Assembly (NCBI GenBank): GCA_016801845.1
Contig: CM028909.1
Location: 16,841,313 to 16,905,312, forward strand
DNA length: 64,000 bases
Direction of reading: 5' to 3'
Source: Polydactylus sextarius
Lineage: Eukaryota; Chordata; Actinopteri; Polynemidae
Shown here: positions 49,659-57,700 of the stretch, in pieces
How positions within the stretch are numbered: the first letter of the stretch is position 1
Layout: each line of letters begins with the position of its first letter
Made by a program: the position numbers and the translations under genes
Notes under the pieces: model-generated
What the model was told of the DNA's origin: nothing
The model's database searches: none
The model's input: only the letters and a program-made list of their open reading frames with translations

Positions 49659-51149
49659 AAATATAAATGTCAACACTGTGGATCCACAACACCATAAATG
49701 TGACCTATTGTGATTCATACGTACAGTAACATGTAACATTAAGTGCGTTGCTTTGGGGGGAAATTCGACTGACAACCCTGCAGGAACACACTGCACTGTT
49801 CACCTACACCTAAATTGAGATTTTTGACTACAACACTCTGCCATAATAATGCCAAGGTATTTTTTTATATTATTGGATATCACAGCTCACAGATCAGGAC
49901 CTACAGGTTAACACGGTCTTACCTGAACTGTCAGCCACTTTGTATCGACACTGACTCGCTCCTTCACCCTTTGTTGTAGCGACAGCAGCCTTAAAGGCCT
50001 GGGTGACTTGTCTGAAGAGACGAGCAGAGGGTTGCTTCTTTAAAGCAGCTTTCCATTCTTCAATCATTTTATCTGTGACTTTGATGGCCTCCACGGATTT
50101 CTTGGATTTCTTCGAACCTTTCCGACCCTCAACATCATCATCATCTTCATCCTCCTCACCAGAGCTGGCCTCCTGCAAGCAAAAGAAGCATATATGCATA
50201 TCTTTGTTTTCCAGTACAGCTTATTGTAAACTCTGACATACACACACATATACACCTGGCCTACCTCCAATGCAGTTGGCAATCTGTGGTACTTTTTCTC
50301 ATCCTCATCCTCAGAGCTGTCTGTGTCGTCAAAGTTTAGGAGCGTTTGGTCGTTGTCCTGCAGAAACTTGTAGAACTCTGGGTCTTTATTTTTCAACCTG
50401 GACAGCTGCTCCTTGTGCTGGGAGGCCTTGCCTTTCTTCGTTTCATTACTATGGAGAAAAATAAACACAAAAATCACAAATATGTCCCCATCTACCCACA
50501 AGAGTCTATAATTGTTATTGGTATCATCACAACAGTGACAACGTATAACTGACTTACCTCTTGGGAGCTGAAGAGCTCAAATCTTTCTTCTTATTTTTTT
50601 TCTTGAGTCCATTCTGTTTGGGAGTCTCGTCCTCAGATTCACCTTCACCTGCAGAGTCAAACCCTGACTGCAGAAACTCATCCACACTGAGATCTTCCAG
50701 TTTTCTGCAAGAGGCAGAAGTTCAACAGCTGAAGTACACTGGCCAACATGTGGGGCTAACTTTGCATGATACATGGTCTACACACGTGTCAAGCTATTTA
50801 AACAGTCTTGGTGTTTAGTCGTCTGTTGGCTAGTAAAATATCTCAACCTTACATTCACAGTTACACAATTTACAACGAGAAGAGAATAACTGAATGAACA
50901 CTGATTAAAGCTAACTCCTAACAAGCAGGTTTACCGGTGCTATGCTAGCGGCATCAGCATGGGTAACTACGACGCTATCGTACTATCACACGTTAGCCAA
51001 CAAAAAACACTCTGTCAGACACCATAACCTCACCCCCTTCCCCGACAACAGTTAGTCTTATAAAAGCAAGACAACCTTACCGCTAAAATTCGTAAAAAGC
51101 TGCCTAAAGTGAGAAATAAATCCACATACCTTTTCTGTTTCCCCGCCAT
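36443..51149 (-). CDS. noc2l: NOC2L, nucleolar complex protein 2 homologue (complete, 18 exons)
   Basis: The yeast orthologue Noc2p works with Noc1p and Noc3p in nucleolar assembly and export of pre-60S ribosomes. The vertebrate protein (NIR) also inhibits histone acetyltransferases and binds p53. Coding exons from 5' to 3' run 51149-51130, 50704-50558, 50448-50265, 50172-49923, 49115-49025, 48914-48836, 48591-48481, 48382-48269, 48048-47860, 47448-47309, 46156-46045, 44283-44170, 42969-42868, 42543-42400, 39841-39728, 39549-39414, 37565-37461 and 36579-36443. They total 2289 nt, or 762 aa plus TGA (human about 749 aa). Phases agree at every junction. Order of parts: basic/acidic N-tail; SVDEFLQSGFDS; QLSRLK.KDPEFYKFL; a Noc2 domain at about residues 290-640 with KQMYISYV.NCKFTSP-like and YQHAFIYIRQLAIHLRNAM cores; an Asp/Glu-rich C-tail ending DLELSDDD. 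The start ATG at 51149 is preceded by CAGC. It is divergent from KLHL17. Confidence 0.97.
37461..37565 (-). CDS. noc2l: NOC2L exon 17 (acidic tail)
   Basis: 105 nt, acceptor TCTTCAG, donor GTTGGT. It reads AKKGKHGSDEDEDDDDDLED then LSDMSDDEGIDGKHS. It is Asp/Glu-rich with little sequence conservation; position and phase support it. Confidence 0.85.
38120..38148. repeat. (CA)n microsatellite
   Basis: About 14 CA units in a NOC2L intron. Confidence 0.93.
38572..38623. repeat. (GA)n microsatellite
   Basis: GA run with two short interruptions, about 52 nt. Confidence 0.93.
39414..39549 (-). CDS. noc2l: NOC2L exon 16
   Basis: 136 nt, acceptor GTTAAAG, donor GTGAGC. It reads MEDLDLPEIKRKKIEEKKVE, KKEFKDLFQSDSDDDDDD and GGFKIK. 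Human has [38 protein letters not shown]. Confidence 0.95.
39728..39841 (-). CDS. noc2l: NOC2L exon 15 (end of Noc2 domain)
   Basis: 114 nt, acceptor CTGTCAG, donor GTAACC. It reads AAWEKKIKEEGTPLSRYYSQ then [18 protein letters not shown] (human [38 protein letters not shown]). Confidence 0.97.
39842..42399 (-). other. noc2l: NOC2L intron 14 (about 2.6 kb)
   Basis: Contains a GC-rich island at about 40320-40560 with an X-box-like motif at 40493-40506 and two copies of a CC(A/G)TGGCGACAG motif, (GCAC)n/(AC)n at 40788-40829, and AT-rich sequence beyond. No exon was seen. Confidence 0.6.
40788..40829. repeat. (GCAC)n(AC)n compound microsatellite
   Basis: GCAC units grading into AC units. Confidence 0.93.
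42400..42543 (-). CDS. noc2l: NOC2L exon 14
   Basis: 144 nt, acceptor CCTGCAG, donor GTGAGT. It reads [36 protein letters not shown] and KAAFGVADATAV. Human has [31 protein letters not shown]. Confidence 0.96.
42868..42969 (-). CDS. noc2l: NOC2L exon 13
   Basis: 102 nt, acceptor TTCTTTAG, donor GTAACA. It reads DGLIDQLYDLILEYFHTQAA then TIGFPELALPTIIQ (human [34 protein letters not shown]). Confidence 0.97.
43294..43317. repeat. A homopolymer run
   Basis: About 24 A residues in a NOC2L intron. Confidence 0.95.
44170..44283 (-). CDS. noc2l: NOC2L exon 12
   Basis: 114 nt, acceptor TTTATAG, donor GTAAAT. It reads IFQQVDFNKKPGRMSKKPIN then FAVILKLSKVNLMEKAYK (human [38 protein letters not shown]). 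Confidence 0.98.
46045..46156 (-). CDS. noc2l: NOC2L exon 11
   Basis: 112 nt, acceptor TGAACAG, donor GTAAGA. It reads LVPTSRYYPLRMHCCRALTL then LSSSTNTFVPVLPFLLE (human [37 protein letters not shown]). Confidence 0.97.
47309..47448 (-). CDS. noc2l: NOC2L exon 10
   Basis: 140 nt, acceptor CCTGTAG, donor GTGAGT. It reads [20 protein letters not shown] then VLSTLHPSDVLQPLIYPLCQ and VIIGTIK, equivalent to human [23 protein letters not shown]. Confidence 0.97.
47860..48048 (-). CDS. noc2l: NOC2L exon 9 (Noc2 domain core)
   Basis: 189 nt, acceptor TCCACAG, donor GTTGGT. It contains QMYISYVQNCKFTSPNALPM, FMQRTLTEMY and YQHAFIYIRQLAIHLRNAMT, the most conserved part of the family, ending MKKK. Confidence 0.98.
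48269..48382 (-). CDS. noc2l: NOC2L exon 8 (Noc2 domain)
   Basis: 114 nt, acceptor TATGCAG, donor GTGAGC. It reads QLMKQWSTGEETSRVLAFLA then LNKICRHKQDTHLNPILK. WSTGEE..RVLAFL and CRHK are invariant family blocks. Confidence 0.96.
48481..48591 (-). CDS. noc2l: NOC2L exon 7
   Basis: 111 nt, acceptor ATCTGTAG, donor GTAGGA. It reads LLSCLTEATVISAVLRHANQ then LVPYYLCLPKQCRHLVK (human [37 protein letters not shown]). Confidence 0.95.
48836..48914 (-). CDS. noc2l: NOC2L exon 6
   Basis: 79 nt, acceptor TTCTCAG, donor GTTTGT. It reads IVYPSSSPKWQKNQIDIKMY then LSGVVQ (human [26 protein letters not shown]). Confidence 0.94.
49025..49115 (-). CDS. noc2l: NOC2L exon 5
   Basis: 91 nt, acceptor GTCTGCAG, donor GTATGA. 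It reads VFNALVLFCIRDIYVALQRM then LNLKPDKDQH. Human has [21 protein letters not shown]. The donor sits in the middle of a frame that stays open, and the next exon gives the correct continuation. Confidence 0.92.
49116..49922 (-). other. noc2l: NOC2L intron 4 with TA/TG microsatellites
   Basis: 807-nt intron containing (TA)n at 49511-49541 and a compound (TG)n(TA)n at 49623-49658. Nothing else was seen. Confidence 0.6.
49511..49658. repeat. (TA)n and (TG)n(TA)n microsatellites
   Basis: Two runs, 49511-49541 and 49623-49658, in NOC2L intron 4. Confidence 0.93.
49923..50172 (-). CDS. noc2l: NOC2L exon 4
   Basis: 250 nt, acceptor GCTTGCAG, donor GTAAGA. It has an acidic start (EASSGEEDEDDDDVE) and a basic KGSKKSKK. 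Then come VTDKMIEEWKAALKKQPSAR and VTQAFKAAVATTKGE, matching human VTVAMVERWKQAAKQ and VVQAFRAAVATTRGD. Confidence 0.95.
50265..50448 (-). CDS. noc2l: NOC2L exon 3
   Basis: 184 nt, acceptor CTCCATAG, donor GTAGGC. It contains SQHKEQLSRLKNKDPEFYKF and LQDNDQTLLNFDDTDSSEDE, almost the same as human. It ends with an acidic stretch and LPTALE. Confidence 0.96.
50558..50704 (-). CDS. noc2l: NOC2L exon 2
   Basis: 147 nt, acceptor TCTTGCAG, donor GTAAGT. It reads KLEDLSVDEFLQSGFDSAGE (human [20 protein letters not shown]) and then a Lys-rich cluster, LKKKNKKKD, likely a nuclear or nucleolar localisation signal. Confidence 0.93.
51130..51149 (-). CDS. noc2l: NOC2L exon 1 (coding part)
   Basis: Start ATG at 51149-51147 reads MAGKQK, then a split codon and donor GTATGT. 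A tiny coding first exon starting with a basic peptide, as in human (MAAAGSRKRR). The 5' UTR extends to higher coordinates by an unknown length. Confidence 0.85.
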
Positions 51150-51650
51150 GCTGGATCTAAAACGTGACACCACCAAACTTCATTACCCACAATTCCCCGC
51201 TGAGAAACGAAAGAATTGGTTTTATGTTTCAGGGGCACGGAGCGTCATCTCCTTGCTTAAAAAAAAACTTAATAGAAAAATCATGAATATTGTTCTTCAA
51301 CACTAAATGCTTCCTTATAATAAATTGAATCATAAAATATACCCACACTAAACCAGTAATTAAACAATAATTTAAAAAATCAGTCTGCGATTACATCAAC
51401 CTGAAAATTTCACTGTGCGTACAAGAGCATGCAGTGTTTTGATGCCACACGTGAGGTTTAAATTAAAAGATCAGCTGTGCCGTTGACCCGCAGTGCAGGC
51501 ATTTTCATTTTTATGTTTAATTGCGTTAGGCTACACAACTACAAAGCTGGGAAAGCTTACAAACAGAAAGAAGTCACTGCTGTCACATAGACATCGACGG
51601 CGGCTGGTGGTGAGTATTGGTTTTAATCTGACTGTCAAACAGAGCTAACA
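51150..51650. promoter_or_regulatory. Divergent NOC2L / KLHL17 promoter region (inferred)
   Basis: Lies between the NOC2L start codon (- strand, 51149) and KLHL17 on the + strand. A TTACCCACAATTCCCCGC stretch at 51182-51199 resembles the ACTACAATTCCC / ZNF143-type promoter element common in vertebrate housekeeping promoters. A strong splice donor, GTGAGT at 51610-51615, ends a possible non-coding first exon of KLHL17. Exact start sites cannot be read from sequence. Confidence 0.45.
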
Positions 51651-51839
51651 TTAGCTAATCTAGTTAGCCCGTAAAATAGACAAAAGTCAATTAAACAGCT
51701 GTGGCTTTCATTTTATTTTGACAGAAGAACATCAAATACATGGCATCCACTTATATGCAGCATTCATATAAGAAATGAGTGTTAGGATGTTTAAGTTATT
51801 GAACAGTGGGTTTATAATTCGGTTTGATTTAGTTGTCCA

Positions 51840-52400
51840 GGCCAACCGAATAGAATGATTGTTCCGGGTTCTGACCAATCACGGTGCTTCTAAACACAGA
51901 CCCCGCCTTTCGTGGTAGCGGAGATGTAGCTATCGAACACACTTCCGCACTCCGAGCAGACAAAAAGGGTCTCATAAGGTCGTCCGTATCCTGTCAAAGA
52001 ATAAACGGACGTCATTTGTAAACAATTGACATTTATGTTTACAAACAACTTCCGTCGTGTTTCATGTGCGTCTCCGTTTCTTCACGGTATTGTATCTCAA
52101 CAGCATGAGCAGAGACGCCAACTCCATCTCCGGCGGATCGAGCTCCACCTTAACAAACCGAGATCTGCTTTCATGCAGTTTTTTTTGCATTGACGTCGAC
52201 CGCATACAGCACAAAACAGAAGCTTTCTTCATATTCCGTATGCTTGAGTCAGAACATGGCCAGATAGACACACTCTGGTACCAATGTTAAACCAATCTGG
52301 CTGCGACAGCTGCTGATTTATCTGCCATCACTTCGAGGAAGACACTGTGTCCAAGGATAACCGCAGCACAACCACCGGTACAGAAATGACAGTCTTCTCT
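51840..52400 (+). promoter_or_regulatory. klhl17: GC-richer upstream region with CCAAT and GC boxes (inferred KLHL17 promoter or leader)
   Basis: CCAAT at 51875-51879 and CCCCGCC at 51901-51907 on the + strand, followed by CpG-rich sequence to about 52150. These suggest a second promoter or KLHL17 start region about 2 kb upstream of its first coding exon. A 61-codon frame from 52108 is not joined in phase to KLHL17 and looks non-coding. Confidence 0.35.
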
Positions 52401-54015
52401 CTATTGCTGCTACTGCAGCTGATAGCAGCTGTTATTTAGAATAGATGGAGTGGGGGTTGGGGGTTTCTACAGATCACATAAGGAGGCTGATAAATGAAAA
52501 GAAACATCCGTCTGTCCGTAAGAGATAACAGTGTAACATTTGTGTATCTAGCAACATTTTGCTTTTATTGTCAAAGAGCTACTGAAGCTTTATGTGGATG
52601 TTAGCCAGGGATTTGAGCCAGAGAGAGGAGAGAAGATTTTAAGGGATGAACAGGGCAAGTGCTTTACTCTGTGAGTTTTAAGTGTGGCAATTGTGTTGTC
52701 ATGTCTGCCCCAACCTCCTGTGTAATTCGCAGTATTGTCTCATGTCATTTCCTCGAACACGAGACCAGATTGTTCCCCCACTGAGGACCGTGGTTTGTGT
52801 GTTTTTGTGGTCTATTGTGTTTTGGAAAATGGGACCCAGAGCCTGTCGCCAGACAGCTGTGGTGACATTTGATATGGGTTCTCAGTGGGACGGTATAGAG
52901 TATGTGGTTGAAAGTGTGCCCCTGAACAGATGACAACATTATTATGATGTACTGATCCTCTGTGAATTGTGTATTTGACTGGAGAGACATGTGAAACTGA
53001 AGTTTATCAGAATCAATCAATGTTGTTGTTTTCCTCCAGCATTGAGTGATGTAGTTCTTGGTCTTAGAACAATCAATATTCCTCCATAATGAGCTTGAGG
53101 TGGCTGCTCATTTGTTCTTAGGTGTCACTGTCACAGAAACCGCTCTCTACATTTACATACATGAAAAATGAATTGGATTATGAATAAAGTACCACTTAAG
53201 AGCCACAGTAGAATACACTAGCTCAAATAATTACATTGATTTGCCCAGTTAAGGGTATTTGATACATGTTGTCTTTATGAGTTGAGTTTGGCAGTCAGTC
53301 TAACCTTGTAAGTTATTTTTTCCTGTTTAACGAAGGTGATATTTGTAATTAAGCTCTAGCTGAGGTTACCTCATACAATGGTATGAGCCTTGATGCATCA
53401 TAAATATTCGTCAGACAACAGCTTCTACGAGCTATGTGACGGCGATTATGCAATGTTCTGAAGTGCGTTCTCCATCCAAGAGCAGGGCAAGCTCAGAAGA
53501 AAAGGCTAACTCAGGCTACATCCTTTTCTCCTCCCACCCTGCCTACATGAAGCTGCAGCTGTGTGTGCGTGTGTCTGTGCATTGGGAGAGATGCAATTAA
53601 ACTTACTAGTCAGGAGTCTCTGCAATTACAGAAACTAAGACAGTCTAATGGATGGGAAGGTTCCATTTATTTGATGGAACGTGAAGTAATAATTCCCATC
53701 TCTCTCTATTTTCATAATGAGATTTAATCAGTCTTGACACCGAATGTCAAATAATCAGGTCAGCCAACCTACTACAACCTACACACTCTCATGGTGCTGA
53801 TATCTCAGTCATGGAGGTCGGCTTTCTGTCTTAGCTGTCAAGATGAGTGTTATAATCATAACAGAAGGTACAGTCATTGTTTAGGACACCTGTCATAACT
53901 TCTACATCCCTCTTGCAGCTCTTGCAAATGGAAGACTTTTCTGGTGACACATTTTTATAGGATAATGATGGCATTAACTAACATTAAAATGTTTTTTTTT
54001 GGGGCCGGGCTTCAG
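52400..54015 (+). other. KLHL17 upstream intron/intergenic stretch
   Basis: AT-rich sequence without convincing exons, ending in the acceptor GGCTTCAG before 54016. No repeats of note were seen. Confidence 0.5.
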
Positions 54016-54280
54016 GTATCCAGAGTGCGGCCCAGGCAAGAGCCCGCGACCGCCAAATCAGGCACCATGATGGAGGGGGGGATGCAGTTGCTGAACCGCG
54101 ATGGTCACAGCATCTCGCACAACTCAAAGCGCCACTACCATGACTCCTTCGTGTCCATGAACAGGATGCGACAGCGTGGCCTACTGTGTGACATTGTGCT
54201 CCATGTCTCCAACAAAGAAATCAAGGCGCACAAAGTGGTGCTGGCATCCTGCAGCCCCTACTTCCACGCTATGTTCACCA
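54016..54280 (+). CDS. klhl17: KLHL17 exon with start codon (BTB start)
   Basis: 265 nt, acceptor GGCTTCAG, donor GTAAGT. From ATG 54067 it reads MMEGGMQLLNRDGHSISHNS then KRHYHDSFVSMNRMRQRGLL. The 51 nt before the ATG are open and read VSRVRPRQEPATAKSGT, similar to the residues before the internal Met in human (RPRQARPAAP), so a longer isoform is possible. Confidence 0.92.
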
Positions 54281-54706
54281 GTAAGTTCAGTCAATGTTGA
54301 TCAACCCTGTCATCAAACTGCGAATCATGTTGCTGTGTTGCTTAGTTTGATAAAACAGCGTCTTGGGTGTGCACTCAACACCACTTCATCCTTTCTGCTT
54401 CACTACTTCCTCCCCCTTCTTCCTGTCTGCTGCACAGGTGGTCAGATGAGGTGCATGCTCGGCTCATATTTCTGGTAGCACTAGACCTTTATCAGGCCAC
54501 AGGTTGTCTCCAGGCAGTTAGTTGTCTGGCTTTGAAACAGCTGCTAGGCTGCCTGGTCTTGTCTCACCTCACCCAGTCATTAATTGGACCATTTTCAGAT
54601 CTTCCATGATCATTGAAACAGCAAAATCATAGCTCTACTGTTCTGAAATTTGCTCATCCTGCAGAACATGTCGTTCTCTGCAGCATCATTCACATTGCAC
54701 AAGAGC

Positions 54707-54753
<47 letters not shown>

Positions 54754-57700
54754 GGGAAAAACCTCCACAGTTGAAACAACTGATTAAATGGACAGCAACA
54801 AATGAGCTGTGTTGATATTTGGCAGCGTTGCTGTATACATTAGCAGCTGCCATGTGTCAGCATAATTGAACAGGGAGGCAATTATATGAGCCAGAGTTTT
54901 AATAGTTATGACTTGTATGAAAACTATAACAGCTCTTATTCTGCACGGTCATGTAGATGAGATGTCGGAAAGTCGGCAGACCCACGTGACCCTTCATGAC
55001 ATTGACCCTCAAGCTTTGGAGCAGCTGGTCCAGTATGCCTACACAGCTGAGATTGTGGTCGGGGAAGGCAATGTGCAGGTAAAGTAGAAGATTTTCGACT
55101 TAAGACATTTGATTTGACACCCTAGTGATCATAAAGCGCAAAAAGACACAACATACTCATGGTGTATCTCCACCTGTAATTGCTAGACGTTGCTCCCAGC
55201 AGCGAGCCTGCTGCAGCTCAATGGGGTGCGGGACGCCTGCTGTAAGTTCCTCCTCAGCCAACTGGACCCCTCCAACTGCCTCGGCATCCGCGGCTTCGCC
55301 GACACGCACTCCTGCAGTGACCTGCTCAAGTCAGCGCACAAGTATGTCCTGCAACACTTTGTGGAGGTTTCCAAGACAGAGGAGTTCATGCTGCTGCCGC
55401 TGAAACAGGTAGGGGTGGTGCTTTTTCTGTCCTCTGCTGTGTCCTCTGGTGTTAGAGAAACACGTTTTAACAGTGGTATATTGATGGTGGGATGTTAACA
55501 GATGTTGATAAATGTGTCGGAACGGAAATTTCCTGTGATGTTGTGTTGTAGCAATCATCAGAAAATCTCTCCTCTTCCTTTTTCTGCTACCTGCCTAATC
55601 CCTGTCTCTTGTGGGTTTTATAAAGCCACTGTGGTGCCATGAACTACTTAATCTGGCACATTTACTCAGCCAGACTATCTCTTATTCATCAGCTGTGCTC
55701 AGTAGTAGCAACGCTGTGGTTCCTGCCCTGGAAGTGGTAATTAGGCAAAGCCAGTGACATTTTCACAGCTGATGCACTGTTAATAGAGCTAATCGAGTTG
55801 CTTACTTCTATGAGGTTTCAATAAGGGTTTTTGTTTCAGCTCCACTGATTTACTGATTTATTTATTTTTTATATTTTAATACGTAGTTTTTGGGCAGCAG
55901 CGGCACGTAATATCAGCCATTCAATAGAGCTGCCGATAGTTCAGACTACAACACATTTGTAGTGTGGTTTATATGTAGAAGCACATCTTTAAGAAAGATA
56001 GCATTGCTTTTAGAAACGACCTAGACCTAAATAAAATGTTAAAGAATCAAGGTTCAGTGTGGAATACATATTTAAACAAAACAAAATCAACGCACAGCAT
56101 TGGGAACTTGCTGTTGCACAAATGTTGACTTACCAGTCTGATATTTTTGGTGTCATGTCTGTTGTTATAGGAAATAAACTCCTTTAACTTAAGTTGTGTG
56201 AATATTCCAACATGAGTATAAACATGGTGTTAAACTGTGGATAATGTGTTTATGGATAATTAGGTAAGTAATAGTAGTTTTTTTTAGTGGTGTTGTATGA
56301 GATGCTTAGTTACATTTAATTTATTACGTTTAGTAAATTTCACTTGATGTGTTGTTTAGTTTAGAGGAAGAAGCAGGAGTATAGGCACACAAGTTGAACC
56401 ATGTACTTCTCTGGATGTGGGCCAGGAGCAAAAAATAAATCTAGTCACTTAAAAAATGCTCAGCTACAAGAGAAATCAGTACTGGTATACACTATTTTGA
56501 ATATTTTCTCTGCCTATCCTTTGGCACATTTTCTCTAACGCTGCACTACCATGTTCCTTTCTATAAACATGCCTATGCTGTTAACTGCAGATTAGCTGTT
56601 TGAGTCAGAGCAAACTAAATTTGACTCTTTATGAGTTTTCAAACATGGACGTATGTTCATGCTGTCAACTCCTACAAAACAACGGAGTGTCCTGATCATC
56701 GTGTAGATTTCAATGAGTTCTGTTGAGTGGCAGTGAACTAAAACAGCTGTGGTGTTTATACTGAATAGAAAACACTCCACACCCAACATTGACACAGCCT
56801 TATGTCAACATCGCTCACTGTGGTGATAACGATGATATAAAACCGCCTTAAAATAAGAAAGATGATGCTTGCAGAGAAACTCTGCAATCCAAACTATTGT
56901 GTAGTAAGAGCTCTATATCTATGAAATAATGAAATCCTTATGAATGTCTTCTTCTTGTTTCATTATGAATAATAGCCCACACTTTGAACATTAGGCCCTT
57001 GACCTGGGACATTTTTTCCAACTTATCTTTTCTGGATGGTTGGTGAAGTAAACTGCATGTGGAGGTGCTGGCATCCTCAGATTTAGAAACACCCTGAAGT
57101 TGTGTTGTAACAGGTTCCAGTCATGGCAGTGGAAGCTTTGTTGTTGTCTTCTTACATGTTTATATACATTAATGTATAGGAATATTGAATTTAAAATTGG
57201 TAAGCTTTTAATTTTATCTTGTGTATATCTCTTTGTGTTTTCACATTTTTATAATAGACTTCAGATTATCATACTAGACCCAGAAACTGAGAGTGTTTGG
57301 GGGGAAATGGCTTCATCTTCTTGATGAAATTGTGTCTGTTCAGCAAATCATTGCTGATCCATGTTAGGTGACAATCATTTAAAGTGATGGTTGGTAGAAG
57401 TACCAAACATAGTCACTTTCTCATGTTCTCACCTCTCTAAGGAACAGTGTGCACAGCACTGAAATTGTGCTCTGAAACACAAGACACTCTCTGTCTGTGG
57501 CTTTCAAAACCTTGTGACTGGATCTGCAATGTGAGTGTGTAGGCACAGTCCATTAAAACTGTTAAAGTAAAGCTGCATAAAGGCAGATTATAAATAGACC
57601 ATTTTCTTTCCTTCATCTCTATTCTTCTCTCTCTTTCTTTCCTTTGGCTTTCCGCCCATTCTGTCTGCAGCTGTTCTTTGTCTGTCATAAATCTGTACCC

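Noticed and set aside
52108..52290. 61-codon frame MSRDANSISGGSSS upstream of KLHL17
   Set aside because: No donor within it joins in phase to the exon at 54016, and no similarity to KLHL17 N-termini. Possibly upstream leader sequence only.
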